A stretch of DNA of 64,000 nt from JBCCGG01 sp039029395 (GCA_039029395.1 JBCCGG010000011.1:1-64000); one strand, 5' to 3'. Counted from the stretch's first letter, positions 16,584 to 25,648 are shown. A program made the numbers and translations. Notes: a model not told the origin generated them from the sequence alone.

Positions 16584-18734
16584 ATGGCGGAGTTCGACAA
16601 GCGCAGCCTGGAAGACTGGCAGGCGCTGGCGGCCAAGGAGCTGAAGGGCAAGGCGCCCGAGGATCTGACCTGGGAAACGCCCGAAGGCATCGCGGTCAAG
16701 CCGATCTACACCGCGGCCGACTTGGAAGGCCTAGAAAATCTCGACAGCCTGCCCGGCTTTGCCCCCTATTTGCGCGGGCCGCGCGCCACCATGTACGCGA
16801 ACCGGCCCTGGACGATCCGCCAGTATGCCGGCTTCTCGACCGCAGAGGACTCCAACGCCTTCTACAAGCAAGGCCTGAAGATGGGCCAAAAAGGGCTGTC
16901 GGTGGCCTTCGACCTGGCCACCCACCGTGGCTACGATTCGGACCACCCCCGCGTGGTCGGCGATGTCGGCAAGGCGGGCGTCGCGATCGATTCGGTCGAG
17001 GACATGAAGGTCCTGTTCGACGGCATCCCGCTCGACGAGATGACGGTCTCCATGACCATGAACGGCGCGGTCCTGCCGGTGCTCGCCAGCTTCATCGTCG
17101 CCGGCGAGGAGCAGGGCGTGCCCCGGGCCAAGCTGGCCGGGACCATTCAGAACGACATCTTGAAGGAGTTCATGGTCCGCAACACCTACATCTACCCGCC
17201 GGCGCCCTCCATGCGCATCGTCGCCGACATCATTGAGTACACGGCGAAAGAGATGCCTAGGTTCAACTCGATCTCGATCTCCGGCTACCACATGCAAGAA
17301 GCCGGGGCGACCACCGTGCAGGAGCTCGCCTTCACCCTGGCCGACGGTCTGGAGTACGTGCGCGCGGCGCTTTCCAAGGGTCTCGACGTGGACGCCTTCG
17401 CGCCACGCCTGTCGTTCTTTTTCGCGATCGGAATGAACTTCTTTTTCGAGATCGCCAAGCTGCGCGCGGCACGCCTGCTATGGGCCGAGCTGATGACCCA
17501 GTTCGAGCCCAAGAACCCGCTCAGCCTGGCGCTGCGCACCCACTGTCAGACCTCGGGCGTGAGCCTGACCGAGCAGGACGCCCACAACAACGTGGTGCGC
17601 ACGGCGATCGAGGCCATGGCCGCGGTGCTCGGCGGCACCCAGTCTCTGCACACCAATTCCTTCGACGAGGCGATCGCCCTGCCGACGCCATTCTCTGCGC
17701 GCATCGCCCGCAACACCCAGCTGATTCTGCAGCATGAAACCGGCGTCACCAAGGTGGTCGATCCCCTGGCCGGCAGCTACTACGTAGAGAGTCTGACCGC
17801 CAGCATGGCGGCCGAGGCGCGCAAGCTGATCGCCGAGGTGGAAGAGCTCGGCGGCATGACCAAGGCGGTCGATTCTGGCCTGCCTAAGCTCAAGATCGAG
17901 GAGTCGGCGGCCCGCCGCCAAGCCCGGGTCGACCGGGGCGAGGAGGTCGTCGTCGGCGTCAACCGCTACCAGCCCGAGGACGACCAACAGCCGGAGATCC
18001 TCGACATCGACAACGCCAAGGTGCGCGAAGCCCAGGTCGCCCGCCTGGAGCGTATCCGCGCGAACCGCGACGGAGCGGCCTGCCAAGCCGCGCTCGACTC
18101 GCTCAGCCGGGTCGCCGAGAGCGATGCCGGCAACCTGCTGGAAGCCGCGGTCGAGGCGAGCCGGGCGCGCGCCACGGTGGGCGAGATCTCCGACGCGCTC
18201 GAGCGGGTCTATACCCGCCACCGGGCGGTCATTCGTAGCGTCTCCGGGGTATACGGCTCGGCCTATGACCAAGACGAGGGCTTCCAGCGCATTCAGGGCG
18301 AGGTCCAGCGCTTCGCCGAGCAGAATGGTCGTCGGCCGCGCATGCTGGTGGTCAAGCTGGGCCAGGACGGCCATGACCGGGGCGCCAAGGTGATCGCCAC
18401 CGCATTTGCCGACATCGGGTTTGACGTGGACATGGGCGCGCTCTTCCAAACCCCCGAGGAGGCGGCGCGCCAGGCGATCGAAAACGACGTCCATGTGATC
18501 GGCGTCTCCAGCCAGGCCGCCGGGCACAAGACCCTGGTGCCGCATCTGATCGAGGCGCTGAAGCAGGCGGGCGCCGACGACATCCTGGTGATCTGTGGCG
18601 GCGTGATCCCGCCCCAGGACTACGACTTCCTGATGAGTGAAGGCGTTGGCGCGGTGTTCGGCCCGGGCACCAACATCCCCGAGGCAGCCCACCAGGTCCT
18701 CGGCATGATCAGCGAGCGCCGGGCGGCGGCGTGA
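16584..18734 (+). CDS. scpA: Methylmalonyl-CoA mutase (B12-dependent)
   Basis: The 716-residue single-chain mutase interconverts methylmalonyl-CoA and succinyl-CoA using adenosylcobalamin, linking propionyl-CoA, odd-chain fat and branched amino acids to the TCA cycle. The N-terminal two-thirds is the substrate-binding barrel (RGPRATMYANRPWTIRQYAGF). The C-terminal domain carries the cobalamin-binding GQDGHDRGAK (about 594-603) and the ICGGVIPPQDY segment. The ATG at 16584 is chosen over an upstream in-frame ATG at 16545 because it has an RBS (aagggg) and the family N-terminus. The activating GTPase MeaB is 3.6 kb downstream. Confidence 0.97.
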   Translation: MAEFDKRSLEDWQALAAKELKGKAPEDLTWETPEGIAVKPIYTAADLEGLENLDSLPGFAPYLRGPRATMYANRPWTIRQYAGFSTAEDSNAFYKQGLKMGQKGLSVAFDLATHRGYDSDHPRVVGDVGKAGVAIDSVEDMKVLFDGIPLDEMTVSMTMNGAVLPVLASFIVAGEEQGVPRAKLAGTIQNDILKEFMVRNTYIYPPAPSMRIVADIIEYTAKEMPRFNSISISGYHMQEAGATTVQELAFTLADGLEYVRAALSKGLDVDAFAPRLSFFFAIGMNFFFEIAKLRAARLLWAELMTQFEPKNPLSLALRTHCQTSGVSLTEQDAHNNVVRTAIEAMAAVLGGTQSLHTNSFDEAIALPTPFSARIARNTQLILQHETGVTKVVDPLAGSYYVESLTASMAAEARKLIAEVEELGGMTKAVDSGLPKLKIEESAARRQARVDRGEEVVVGVNRYQPEDDQQPEILDIDNAKVREAQVARLERIRANRDGAACQAALDSLSRVAESDAGNLLEAAVEASRARATVGEISDALERVYTRHRAVIRSVSGVYGSAYDQDEGFQRIQGEVQRFAEQNGRRPRMLVVKLGQDGHDRGAKVIATAFADIGFDVDMGALFQTPEEAARQAIENDVHVIGVSSQAAGHKTLVPHLIEALKQAGADDILVICGGVIPPQDYDFLMSEGVGAVFGPGTNIPEAAHQVLGMISERRAAA

Positions 18735-18754
18735 CTATCGGAGGCATTCGACCC

Positions 18755-19129
18755 ATGACACGACTGATCGCGCTTCTGGCCGCCCTCCTGCTGGCAATGC
18801 CCGCCGCGGCAGGCGAGCCCCAAACGATGACCCAGAACGAGTTCCGTACGCTGATCGAAGGCAACACCATCGTCGGCGAATGGTCCGGCACGCCCTATCG
18901 GCAATTCTTCGATGAAGGCGCGCGCACCACCTATCAGGAAAAGGGCAAGGCCGAGACCTACGGCACCTGGCGCATCACCGAGGACGGCAAGTATTGCTCG
19001 GTCTGGCCGCCTAACCCGCAGGAGGCCTGCTACAACGTCAAGCGCGACGAAGACACCCTCTTCTGGGACGCAGGCGGCGGCAAGACCTACCCCTCCGACG
19101 TGGTGCCCGGCAAACAGATGGCGTGGTGA
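18755..19129 (+). CDS. Small secreted protein, unknown function
   Basis: The 124-residue protein has a clear signal peptide (LIALLAALLLAMPAAAG) and a mature region with two cysteines, several aromatics (TYGTWRITEDGKYCSVW) and no membrane segment. The WR/G-x-YC pattern resembles small periplasmic proteins of the DUF995 kind, without certainty. GGAGG lies 13 bases before the ATG at 18755. The frame is open to a GTG at 18731, inside the mutase stop region. It is probably co-transcribed with the mutase. Confidence 0.7.
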   Translation: MTRLIALLAALLLAMPAAAGEPQTMTQNEFRTLIEGNTIVGEWSGTPYRQFFDEGARTTYQEKGKAETYGTWRITEDGKYCSVWPPNPQEACYNVKRDEDTLFWDAGGGKTYPSDVVPGKQMAW

Positions 19130-19157
19130 GGTCGTTCGACTGTGATATAGCAGGGCC

Positions 19158-20999
19158 ATGCGCCCCACGACCCTCGATCCCGGCCAGTTCAAGCTGCGCA
19201 ACCAAGCCCGCAACCTGCGGCGGATCCTGCCCTATCTGTGGCCCCAGAGCCGTGCCGACCTGCGCTTTCGGGTCATCTTCGCGCTCTGCCTGCTGGTCGC
19301 TGCCAAGCTGACCAGCGTCGTGGTGCCGATCATCCTGCGCGGCGCGGTCGACGCGTTGTCGCCCGAGACCGAGACCTTGATCGCCGTGCCGATCGCCTTG
19401 CTGCTGGCTTATGGCGCGGCCCGGGTTTGCGCCCAGGGCTTCGGCGAGCTGCGCGACGCGATCTTCGCCCGGGTCGCCCAGCACGCGATCCGCCAGGTCG
19501 CGCTCAAGACCTTCCGTCACCTGCACGAGCTCTCCCTGCGCTTCCATCTGGACCGCCAGACCGGCGGTCTCAATCGGGCGATCGAGCGCGGCGTCAAGGG
19601 CATCGAATTTTTGCTGTCCTTCGTGATCTTTAAAATCGTGCCGACGATCCTCGAGATCGCGCTGGTCTGCGGCATCTTGTGGAGCCTGTTCGACTGGCGC
19701 TTCGCCGCAGTCACCCTGGCGACCATCGCCGGCTATGTCGCCTTCACCTTTAAGCTGACCGAGCTGCGCATCCGCTACCGGCGCCAGATGAACGACGCCG
19801 ACAGCGACGCCAACACCAAGGCAATCGACAGCCTGCTCAACTTCGAGACCGTCAAGTACTTCGGCAACGAAGAGCACGAGGCCAAGCGCTACGACGCCGG
19901 TTTGAAGCACTACGAGGGCGCCGCGGTGCGAAGCCGCACCAGTCTGTCCAGCCTCAACGCCGGCCAGGCTGTGATCATCTCGCTCGGTATGACTTTGATG
20001 ATGTTCCTGGCCGCAGCTGGCGTTGCCGCCGGCACCATGACGGTTGGCGACTTCGTGATGGTCAACGCCTATCTGTTGCAGGTCGCCATGCCGCTCAACC
20101 TGCTGGGCACGGTCTATCGCGAGATCAAGCAGTCCCTGGTCGACATGGAGATCATGTTCGACCTGATTGAGGTGCCTTGTGAGGTTACAGATCGGCCCGA
20201 CGCCAAAGCCTTGGCACTCGCCGGCGGCACGGTCGCCTTCGAGAACGTCTCCTTTGGGTACGATCCCCGGCGGCCGATCCTGCACGATGTGAGCTTTAAC
20301 GTGCCGGCCGGCAAGACGGTTGCAATCGTCGGCCCCAGCGGCGCCGGAAAGTCGACCATCAGTCGCATCCTGTTTCGCTTCTATGACGTAGGCGCCGGCC
20401 GGGTAACGATCGACGGCCAGGACATCCGCGACGTCACCCAGGAGTCTCTGCGGGCGGCGATCGGCATCGTTCCTCAGGAGACGGTGCTGTTCAACGACAC
20501 GATTGGCTACAACATCGCCTATGGCCGGCCCGATGCCGATCAGGCCGAGATCGAAGCGGCCGCCCGCCTGGCGCGCATCGAACAGTTCATCGAACGCCTG
20601 CCCGACGCCTACGACTCCACAGTGGGCGAGCGCGGCCTCAAACTCTCCGGCGGCGAAAAGCAGCGGGTGGCAATCGCCCGCACCTTGCTTAAGCGCCCAG
20701 CGATCTTTCTGTTCGACGAGGCGACCTCGTCGCTCGACACCAAGACCGAGCGCGAGATCCAGGACAGCCTGAAAGAGGTCTCGATCAACCGCACCACCTT
20801 GGTGATCGCTCACCGTCTTTCGACCGTGGTCGAGGCCGATGAGATTCTGGTGCTCGAGGCAGGGCGCATCGTCGAGCGCGGTCGCCACGGCGCGCTCTTG
20901 GCATCGGGCGGCGCCTATGCTGCCATGTGGCGGCGCCAACAGGCCGAGCGAGACGAGGCCGAGCGCCGGGAGCCGCCTTTGGCGGCGCCCGTGTTGTGA
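19158..20999 (+). CDS. Atm1-type ABC half-transporter
   Basis: This 613-residue fused permease/ATPase has six membrane helices in residues 30-320 and an ATPase domain from about 360. Walker A is GPSGAGKST (about 392-400), the signature is LSGGEKQ (about 496), and Walker B is IFLFDEATSSLD. NDADSDANTKAIDSLLNFE and VKYFGNE are hallmarks of the Atm1/HMT1 family, which exports glutathione-linked sulfur or heavy-metal conjugates. It acts as a homodimer in the inner membrane. It follows the small secreted protein by 28 bases. Confidence 0.92.
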   Translation: MRPTTLDPGQFKLRNQARNLRRILPYLWPQSRADLRFRVIFALCLLVAAKLTSVVVPIILRGAVDALSPETETLIAVPIALLLAYGAARVCAQGFGELRDAIFARVAQHAIRQVALKTFRHLHELSLRFHLDRQTGGLNRAIERGVKGIEFLLSFVIFKIVPTILEIALVCGILWSLFDWRFAAVTLATIAGYVAFTFKLTELRIRYRRQMNDADSDANTKAIDSLLNFETVKYFGNEEHEAKRYDAGLKHYEGAAVRSRTSLSSLNAGQAVIISLGMTLMMFLAAAGVAAGTMTVGDFVMVNAYLLQVAMPLNLLGTVYREIKQSLVDMEIMFDLIEVPCEVTDRPDAKALALAGGTVAFENVSFGYDPRRPILHDVSFNVPAGKTVAIVGPSGAGKSTISRILFRFYDVGAGRVTIDGQDIRDVTQESLRAAIGIVPQETVLFNDTIGYNIAYGRPDADQAEIEAAARLARIEQFIERLPDAYDSTVGERGLKLSGGEKQRVAIARTLLKRPAIFLFDEATSSLDTKTEREIQDSLKEVSINRTTLVIAHRLSTVVEADEILVLEAGRIVERGRHGALLASGGAYAAMWRRQQAERDEAERREPPLAAPVL

Positions 21000-21035
21000 T
21001 TTGATCGAGGACTGTTTTTCAATCGGGAGGGAACC

Positions 21036-21887
21036 ATGAGAGTACTTTGGGGATTGTCTCTGGCCTTGGGGTTGGCGTCGATCGCCGGCGGCGCAGCCGC
21101 CGACACGCTCGGCAAGGTCCGCGACAGCGGCAAGCTGGTGATCGGCCATCGGGAGGCCTCGCGGCCTTTTTCCTACGTCAATGACGACGGCCAGGTGGTC
21201 GGCTATTCGATCGACCTTTGCAAGCGGGTCGTCACCGCCGTGAAGGCGGCAACCGGCCTTGCCACGGTCGAGGTCGAATACGTCCCGGTCAACGCCGAGA
21301 ACCGCATGGCCATGTTGTCGGACGGCCAAGTGGATATCGTCTGCGGCTCGACCACCAACACTCTAAAGCGTCAGCAACAGGTATCTTTTTCCTTGCTCAC
21401 CTTTGTCACCGGCGCCGAGATGCTGGTCAAGAAGGGTTCCGGAATCAAAGGCCTGAAGGACCTGGAGGGCCGTTCCGTCGGCGTGGTTTCGGGCACGACC
21501 ACCGAGGCCGGCTTGAAGCGCGCCCTGGAAAAACAGTTCATCAACACCAACGTCGTGCCGATCTCCGACCACGACAAGGGTCTGGCGGCGCTCGAGGCCA
21601 ACGAGATCGACGCTTACGCCTCCGACCGGGTGCTGCTGGTCGGGCTAGCGCTCAAGGCCAAGGACCCAAGCCAGCTGACCTTGACCGACAAGTTCTATTC
21701 CTACGAGCCCTATGCGCTGATGATGCGCAAGAACGACGACGACTTCCGGCTCCTGGTCGACCGCACGCTCGCCAGCCTATACCGCACCCAGGCGATTCTG
21801 CCGATCTACACGGCTTGGTTCGGCGACCCGAAGCGGGCCGGCAACCTCTTGAAGGCCATGTACATCCTGGAGGCTTTGCCGGAGTGA
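21036..21887 (+). CDS. Amino-acid ABC transporter substrate-binding protein (orphan)
   Basis: This 283-residue periplasmic binding protein of the glutamate/aspartate type has a signal peptide ending in AGGAAA, then the family fold (SGKLVIGHREASRPFSYVND, GYSIDLCKRVV, then VSGTTTEAGLK). An RBS (gggagg) precedes the ATG. No permease or ATPase gene for it is in the window, so it must share a transporter encoded elsewhere or have become a sensor. Its stop overlaps the GTG start of the VOC gene (GTGA). Confidence 0.88.
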   Translation: MRVLWGLSLALGLASIAGGAAADTLGKVRDSGKLVIGHREASRPFSYVNDDGQVVGYSIDLCKRVVTAVKAATGLATVEVEYVPVNAENRMAMLSDGQVDIVCGSTTNTLKRQQQVSFSLLTFVTGAEMLVKKGSGIKGLKDLEGRSVGVVSGTTTEAGLKRALEKQFINTNVVPISDHDKGLAALEANEIDAYASDRVLLVGLALKAKDPSQLTLTDKFYSYEPYALMMRKNDDDFRLLVDRTLASLYRTQAILPIYTAWFGDPKRAGNLLKAMYILEALPE

Positions 21888-22312
21888 CCTGCAGCTACAC
21901 CCACGTGGCGCTTCACGTGCGCGATCTGGAGGCCTGCATCGCCTTCTACCAACGCTTTTGCGGCCTCAAGATCGTGCACGAGCGGGGCGGCCCTGGCGAG
22001 CGGGTGGTGTGGCTCGCCGAACCAGGCCGCGAGCGCGACTTCATCTTCGTGCTTCTGCCGGGTGGGCCGGGCCGCGACCAGAGCGACCGGGACTTCAGCC
22101 ACTTGGGCTTCGCGCTCGAAAGCCGCGCGGCGGTCGATGCGCTGGCCGGCGAGGCCGAATCAGAAGGTTGCCTGGTTTGGGCGCCGCGCGAGGAGCCCTA
22201 TCCGGTCGGCTACTACTGCGGCCTCAAGGATCCGGACGGTAACTTCGTCGAATTCAGCTATGGCCAGCCGCTCGGGCCGGGCGCCGAGGCCCACGACCAA
22301 GACCTGACGTGA
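21884..22312 (+). CDS. VOC-superfamily (glyoxalase-like) protein
   Basis: The 142-residue protein has the vicinal-oxygen-chelate fold: YTHVALHVRDLEACIAFYQRF at the start of repeat one, SHLGFALES at the start of repeat two, and LKDPDGNFVEFSYG at the C-terminus. His near 7 and Glu near the end are likely metal ligands. The GTG start overlaps the previous stop, and its own stop overlaps the meaB start. Position next to meaB suggests methylmalonyl-CoA epimerase, but the C-terminus is more like glyoxalase I and related VOC enzymes. Function is open. Confidence 0.8.
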   Translation: MTCSYTHVALHVRDLEACIAFYQRFCGLKIVHERGGPGERVVWLAEPGRERDFIFVLLPGGPGRDQSDRDFSHLGFALESRAAVDALAGEAESEGCLVWAPREEPYPVGYYCGLKDPDGNFVEFSYGQPLGPGAEAHDQDLT

Positions 22313-23307
22313 ACAGCGGGCCGACAGCCGACAAACTACGCGCCGGCGACCGCCGGGCCCTGGCCCGGGCGATCACCCTGGTGGAATCGACCCGGCCCGA
22401 TCACCGGCCGGAGGCCGAGGCGCTTCTCGCCGAACTGCTGCCCCAAAGCGGACAGTCAATTCGCCTGGGCATCACCGGCGTGCCCGGGGTCGGCAAATCG
22501 ACCTTTATCGAACACCTGGGCCTCTCCGCGATCGAGCGCGGCCACCGGGTCGCCGTGCTTGCGGTCGACCCCTCGTCCCAACGCACCGGCGGCTCGATCC
22601 TGGGCGATAAGACCCGCATGCAGGACCTGGCGCGCAACCCCGCCGCCTTTATCCGGCCCTCGCCGGCCGCCGGCACCTTGGGCGGCGTCGCCCGACGCAC
22701 GCGTGAGGCGCTTCTGGTCTGCGAGGCCGCCGGCTTCGATCTGATCATCGTCGAGACCGTCGGTGTGGGTCAGTCCGAGACCATGGTGGCCGACCTGGTC
22801 GACATGTTCTTGCTGCTGATCACCCCGGCCGCCGGCGACGAGCTTCAGGGCATCAAGAAAGGTATCGTCGAGCTCGCCGACTTGGTCTTGGTCAACAAGG
22901 CCGACGGCGACCTGGCCGAGGCCGCCAAGCGGGCTCGCGCCGACTATCAAAGCGCGCTTCACCTGCTCTATCCGCCGACCGCCGCCTGGCGCCCCCCGGT
23001 CCTGACCTGCTCGGCCTTGACCGGCGCCGGCTTCGAGGCGATCTGGCAGGCGATCGGCGACTTCAAGCAGATCCAGGCCGAGAGCGGCGGATTTGGGGCC
23101 CGCCGCGCCCGCCAGGCGGTGACCTGGATGTGGAGCGAGATCCGCGAAAGCCTCATGGCCACGCTGGAGCGCGACCCCGATGTCGCGGCTCGCCTGGGGC
23201 CCTTGGAGGCCGCGGTACGCCAGGGCCAGACCGCCCCGACCGCCGCCGCCCGGGAAGTCCTGGAGGCCTTTGGCGTCACGGCAAAGTTACCCGACCTTGC
23301 ACCTTGA
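22309..23307 (+). CDS. meaB: MeaB, GTPase chaperone of methylmalonyl-CoA mutase
   Basis: The 332-residue G3E-family GTPase (MeaB/ArgK) guards and reloads adenosylcobalamin on the mutase. The P-loop is GVPGVGKST (about 58-66), the SIMIBI/MeaB motif is VDPSSQRTGGSILGDKTRM, and the guanine-specificity motif is NKADGD. The C-terminal helical arm ends around residue 320. The start is GTG at 22309, overlapping the VOC stop. Its placement downstream of the mutase, behind the transporter and VOC genes, suggests one long transcription unit. Confidence 0.95.
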   Translation: MNSGPTADKLRAGDRRALARAITLVESTRPDHRPEAEALLAELLPQSGQSIRLGITGVPGVGKSTFIEHLGLSAIERGHRVAVLAVDPSSQRTGGSILGDKTRMQDLARNPAAFIRPSPAAGTLGGVARRTREALLVCEAAGFDLIIVETVGVGQSETMVADLVDMFLLLITPAAGDELQGIKKGIVELADLVLVNKADGDLAEAAKRARADYQSALHLLYPPTAAWRPPVLTCSALTGAGFEAIWQAIGDFKQIQAESGGFGARRARQAVTWMWSEIRESLMATLERDPDVAARLGPLEAAVRQGQTAPTAAAREVLEAFGVTAKLPDLAP

Positions 23308-23411
23308 CCTGGCCCGTCGGGTGCACTAGAAACCGGCCTCGCGACCGGGCGTCTGTTAGGCGGCCGGCCTGTTACATTGGGTTAAGAAAGACCACTCGAG
23401 GACAGCAAGCT

Positions 23412-23705
23412 ATGGCGCGACGGTGCGACTTCACGGGCAAGGGCGTGCAGACCGGCAACAACGTGAGCCACGCCCACAACAAGACCCGGCGGCGGTTCCT
23501 GCCGAACCTGCAGAAGACCTCGCTGATGAGCGACACCCTGGGCCAAACCGTCCAGGTGCGCCTGACCGCCAGGGCGATCAAGACGATCGAGAAGCGCGGT
23601 GGGCTTGACGCCTTCCTGCTGTCCTCGTCCAACGACGACCTGGGCAAGCAGGCCCAAGTGCTCAAGCGTCGGATCGAGAAGGCGAAGGCCGCCGCCAGTG
23701 CTTGA
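23412..23705 (+). CDS. rpmB: Ribosomal protein bL28
   Basis: The 97-residue 50S subunit protein has the opening MARRCDFTGKGVQTGNNVSHA and the segment NKTRRRFLPNLQ, which identify bL28. The C-terminal tail beyond residue 70 is the longer alphaproteobacterial form. The lone N-terminal cysteine does not make a CxxC zinc motif. The gene is free-standing, 104 bases after meaB. No L33 gene is nearby. Confidence 0.95.
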   Translation: MARRCDFTGKGVQTGNNVSHAHNKTRRRFLPNLQKTSLMSDTLGQTVQVRLTARAIKTIEKRGGLDAFLLSSSNDDLGKQAQVLKRRIEKAKAAASA

Positions 23706-23844
23706 GCAGGCGCTTCGGGCTTTCCCAGCGCGCCAGTTCAGCTAGAATTGCGCCTTGTCGTGGCGCCGGGGGCAGTCCTGGGCGTAATCCTGCGGCAAAT
23801 GGGCTTGGCGCGCCTGGGCGCGCTGTGAAAGGGGACTCCTGACC

Positions 23845-24615
23845 ATGCCTTCGCTGGCTCGCCGCCAAGTCCTGACCTCCCTGGCGTCATTGCCTTTGGC
23901 GACAGTGCTGGCCGACCCCGCCCTGGCTGCGGCGGTCGCCGCCGAGTTGACCACCGTTTCCATGGCCCGTCCCGGCGGCAAGGCGGTCAAGGCCGCACTC
24001 GCCAGGCCGGCGGTCCTGCCGGCGCCTTGCGTGCTCCTGGTGCATGAGTGGTGGGGTCTCAACGACCAAATCAAGTCGGTCGCCGCCGAGCTTGCCAAGC
24101 AGGGCTTCCTGGCGCTCGCGGTCGATCTCTACGACGGCAACGTGACCGACCAGCCGGACCAGGCCAAGGCCTTCATGCAGCAGGTCGTGCCCGACGAGGC
24201 GCTTGGCACGCTCTCGGCCTGGATCGACTGGCTCAAGACCAACGACAGCTCGACCGGCAAGGTCGGCACGGTCGGCTGGTGCTTCGGCGGCGGCTGGTCG
24301 CTTAACGCCTCGATCGCCAACCCGGTCAACGCCACGGTGGTCTATTATGGCCGGGTCGACCAAAGCCCTGACGAGCTAAAGGCGCTCAATGGCCCGGTGC
24401 TGGGCCACTTCGCGACCGAGGACCAATGGATCAACAAACCCATGGTCGACGGCTTTGCGGCTGCCATGGACTCGGTCTCCAAGAGCTACGAGGTCTTCTG
24501 GTACGAGGCCAACCACGCCTTCGCCAACCCGACCAACGCCAACTACGACAAGGGCGACGCCAAGCTCGCCTGGGAGCGCACGTTGGAGTTCTTCGGCGCG
24601 CAGCTAAGAGCCTAG
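23845..24615 (+). CDS. Exported dienelactone hydrolase family protein
   Basis: The 256-residue alpha/beta hydrolase begins with ARRQVLTSLASLPLATVLADPALA, a twin-arginine-like signal peptide. The catalytic residues fit the DLH family: Cys in GTVGWCFGGGW (about 145), an Asp in ATEDQWI and His in EANHAFANP. Typical substrates are dienelactones or other small esters. Only a homologous fold can be claimed here. The stop overlaps the stop of the convergent GlxA-type regulator (CTAG). Confidence 0.88.
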   Translation: MPSLARRQVLTSLASLPLATVLADPALAAAVAAELTTVSMARPGGKAVKAALARPAVLPAPCVLLVHEWWGLNDQIKSVAAELAKQGFLALAVDLYDGNVTDQPDQAKAFMQQVVPDEALGTLSAWIDWLKTNDSSTGKVGTVGWCFGGGWSLNASIANPVNATVVYYGRVDQSPDELKALNGPVLGHFATEDQWINKPMVDGFAAAMDSVSKSYEVFWYEANHAFANPTNANYDKGDAKLAWERTLEFFGAQLRA

Positions 24616-25556
24616 GACGGGACCTCCCGGTCCTGCGATGCCGGCTTGCCGAACTTTCCCCTGTAGGCCCGCGCGAAGCTCTCCGGGTTGTCGAAGCCGC
24701 ATAGGCCGGCGATGTCGCTTACCCTGAGACTAGAGTTCTTGAGAAGGTTGCGGGCTTCGGTCAGCCGGAGATGCCGATAGTAGGCCGACGGCGTCTGCTT
24801 GAGATACCGCTTGAACAACCGGCCGAGCGTCCAGATCGGGACGCCGGTGCTTTGGGCTATGGCCGCCACGAGCAGCGGCCGGTCGAGTGTGGCGATCATC
24901 AGGTCGACCGCTTTCGCCAGGTTGCGGTCGAGACGCTTGAGCGACGTGTCGATCAAGAGCTTTTGCTGGGGGCCGCTAAAATGCGTCGGCCGATAGGTGA
25001 GGATCTCGGCAACCCGGGCGGCCAGGTCGTGGCCGCTGTAGCGCTCAATCAGGCCAAGGGTCATGTCCACGGTGGCCACGCCGCCGGCACTGGAACAGCG
25101 CTTGTCGGAGACATCGAATAGACGGTCGATAAACACCTCCTCACGAAACTTTTCGCGATAGCCGCGCAGCGCTTCGAAATGGACCGCCGCCGGCACGGTC
25201 GCGAGCAGGCCCGCCTCGGCGAAGATCAGAGCACCGGTATCGACACATCCCATCATGGCGCCGCCGCGGGCGCGGCCTTTCAGCCAGCTCAAGAGCGATT
25301 TGGCGAGCGCGGTTTCCGGTTGATAGGCCGACAGCAGCAGCACGATGTCGGCAGCGCCGTCGTCAAGCGCCACGGTTTCGATTGCGATGCCGCTGGAACT
25401 GGTCATGCGGCCACCTTCGATCGATAGGAACCGCCAGCGCCAGCGCTGCTGGGCGCCCTCGCGGTTGGCCACGCGCAGAGGCTCCGTCACCAGGGTCAGA
25501 GACAGAACGGGGAACCTGTCGGTCAGCACGATGTCCACTAGAGGCATGGCGGGCAC
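24612..25556 (-). CDS. GlxA-type AraC regulator with DJ-1/PfpI domain
   Basis: The 314-residue regulator has an N-terminal DJ-1/PfpI (GATase-1-like) ligand domain (about 1-190) and a C-terminal AraC double helix-turn-helix (LGRLFKRYLKQTPSAYYRHLRL, then SDIAGLCGFDNPESFARAYR). This architecture includes carnitine and betaine regulators such as CdhR and GbdR. It is divergent from the gamma-butyrobetaine hydroxylase-like gene with a 92-base gap that holds a near-perfect palindrome. Control of carnitine/butyrobetaine use is therefore likely, though not shown. Confidence 0.88.
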   Translation of the reverse strand: MPAMPLVDIVLTDRFPVLSLTLVTEPLRVANREGAQQRWRWRFLSIEGGRMTSSSGIAIETVALDDGAADIVLLLSAYQPETALAKSLLSWLKGRARGGAMMGCVDTGALIFAEAGLLATVPAAVHFEALRGYREKFREEVFIDRLFDVSDKRCSSAGGVATVDMTLGLIERYSGHDLAARVAEILTYRPTHFSGPQQKLLIDTSLKRLDRNLAKAVDLMIATLDRPLLVAAIAQSTGVPIWTLGRLFKRYLKQTPSAYYRHLRLTEARNLLKNSSLRVSDIAGLCGFDNPESFARAYRGKFGKPASQDREVPS

Positions 25557-25584
25557 CCCACTTTGTCGAACAACGTTAATTTAT

Positions 25585-25611
25585 TGCAGATTCAAGTCAA
25601 TCGAATGTGCA
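25585..25611. promoter_or_regulatory. Candidate operator between the GlxA-type regulator and the GBBH-like gene
   Basis: TGCAGATTC (25585-25593) and GAATGTGCA (25603-25611) form a 9-bp inverted repeat with one mismatch and a 9-base spacer. It sits in the divergent gap, 38 bases before the butyrobetaine hydroxylase-like start at 25649. It is a plausible site for the neighbouring regulator. AraC-type proteins often use direct repeats, so another factor is possible. Confidence 0.5.
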
Positions 25612-25648
25612 TCCTATCGCCTACCATCATGGTATTGCGGGAGGATAC

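Noticed and set aside
19038..21329. A 763-codon open frame antisense to the Atm1-type transporter
   Set aside because: Low-complexity product rich in Gln, Asp, Gly and Ala, opposite a gene with all ABC motifs; a shadow.
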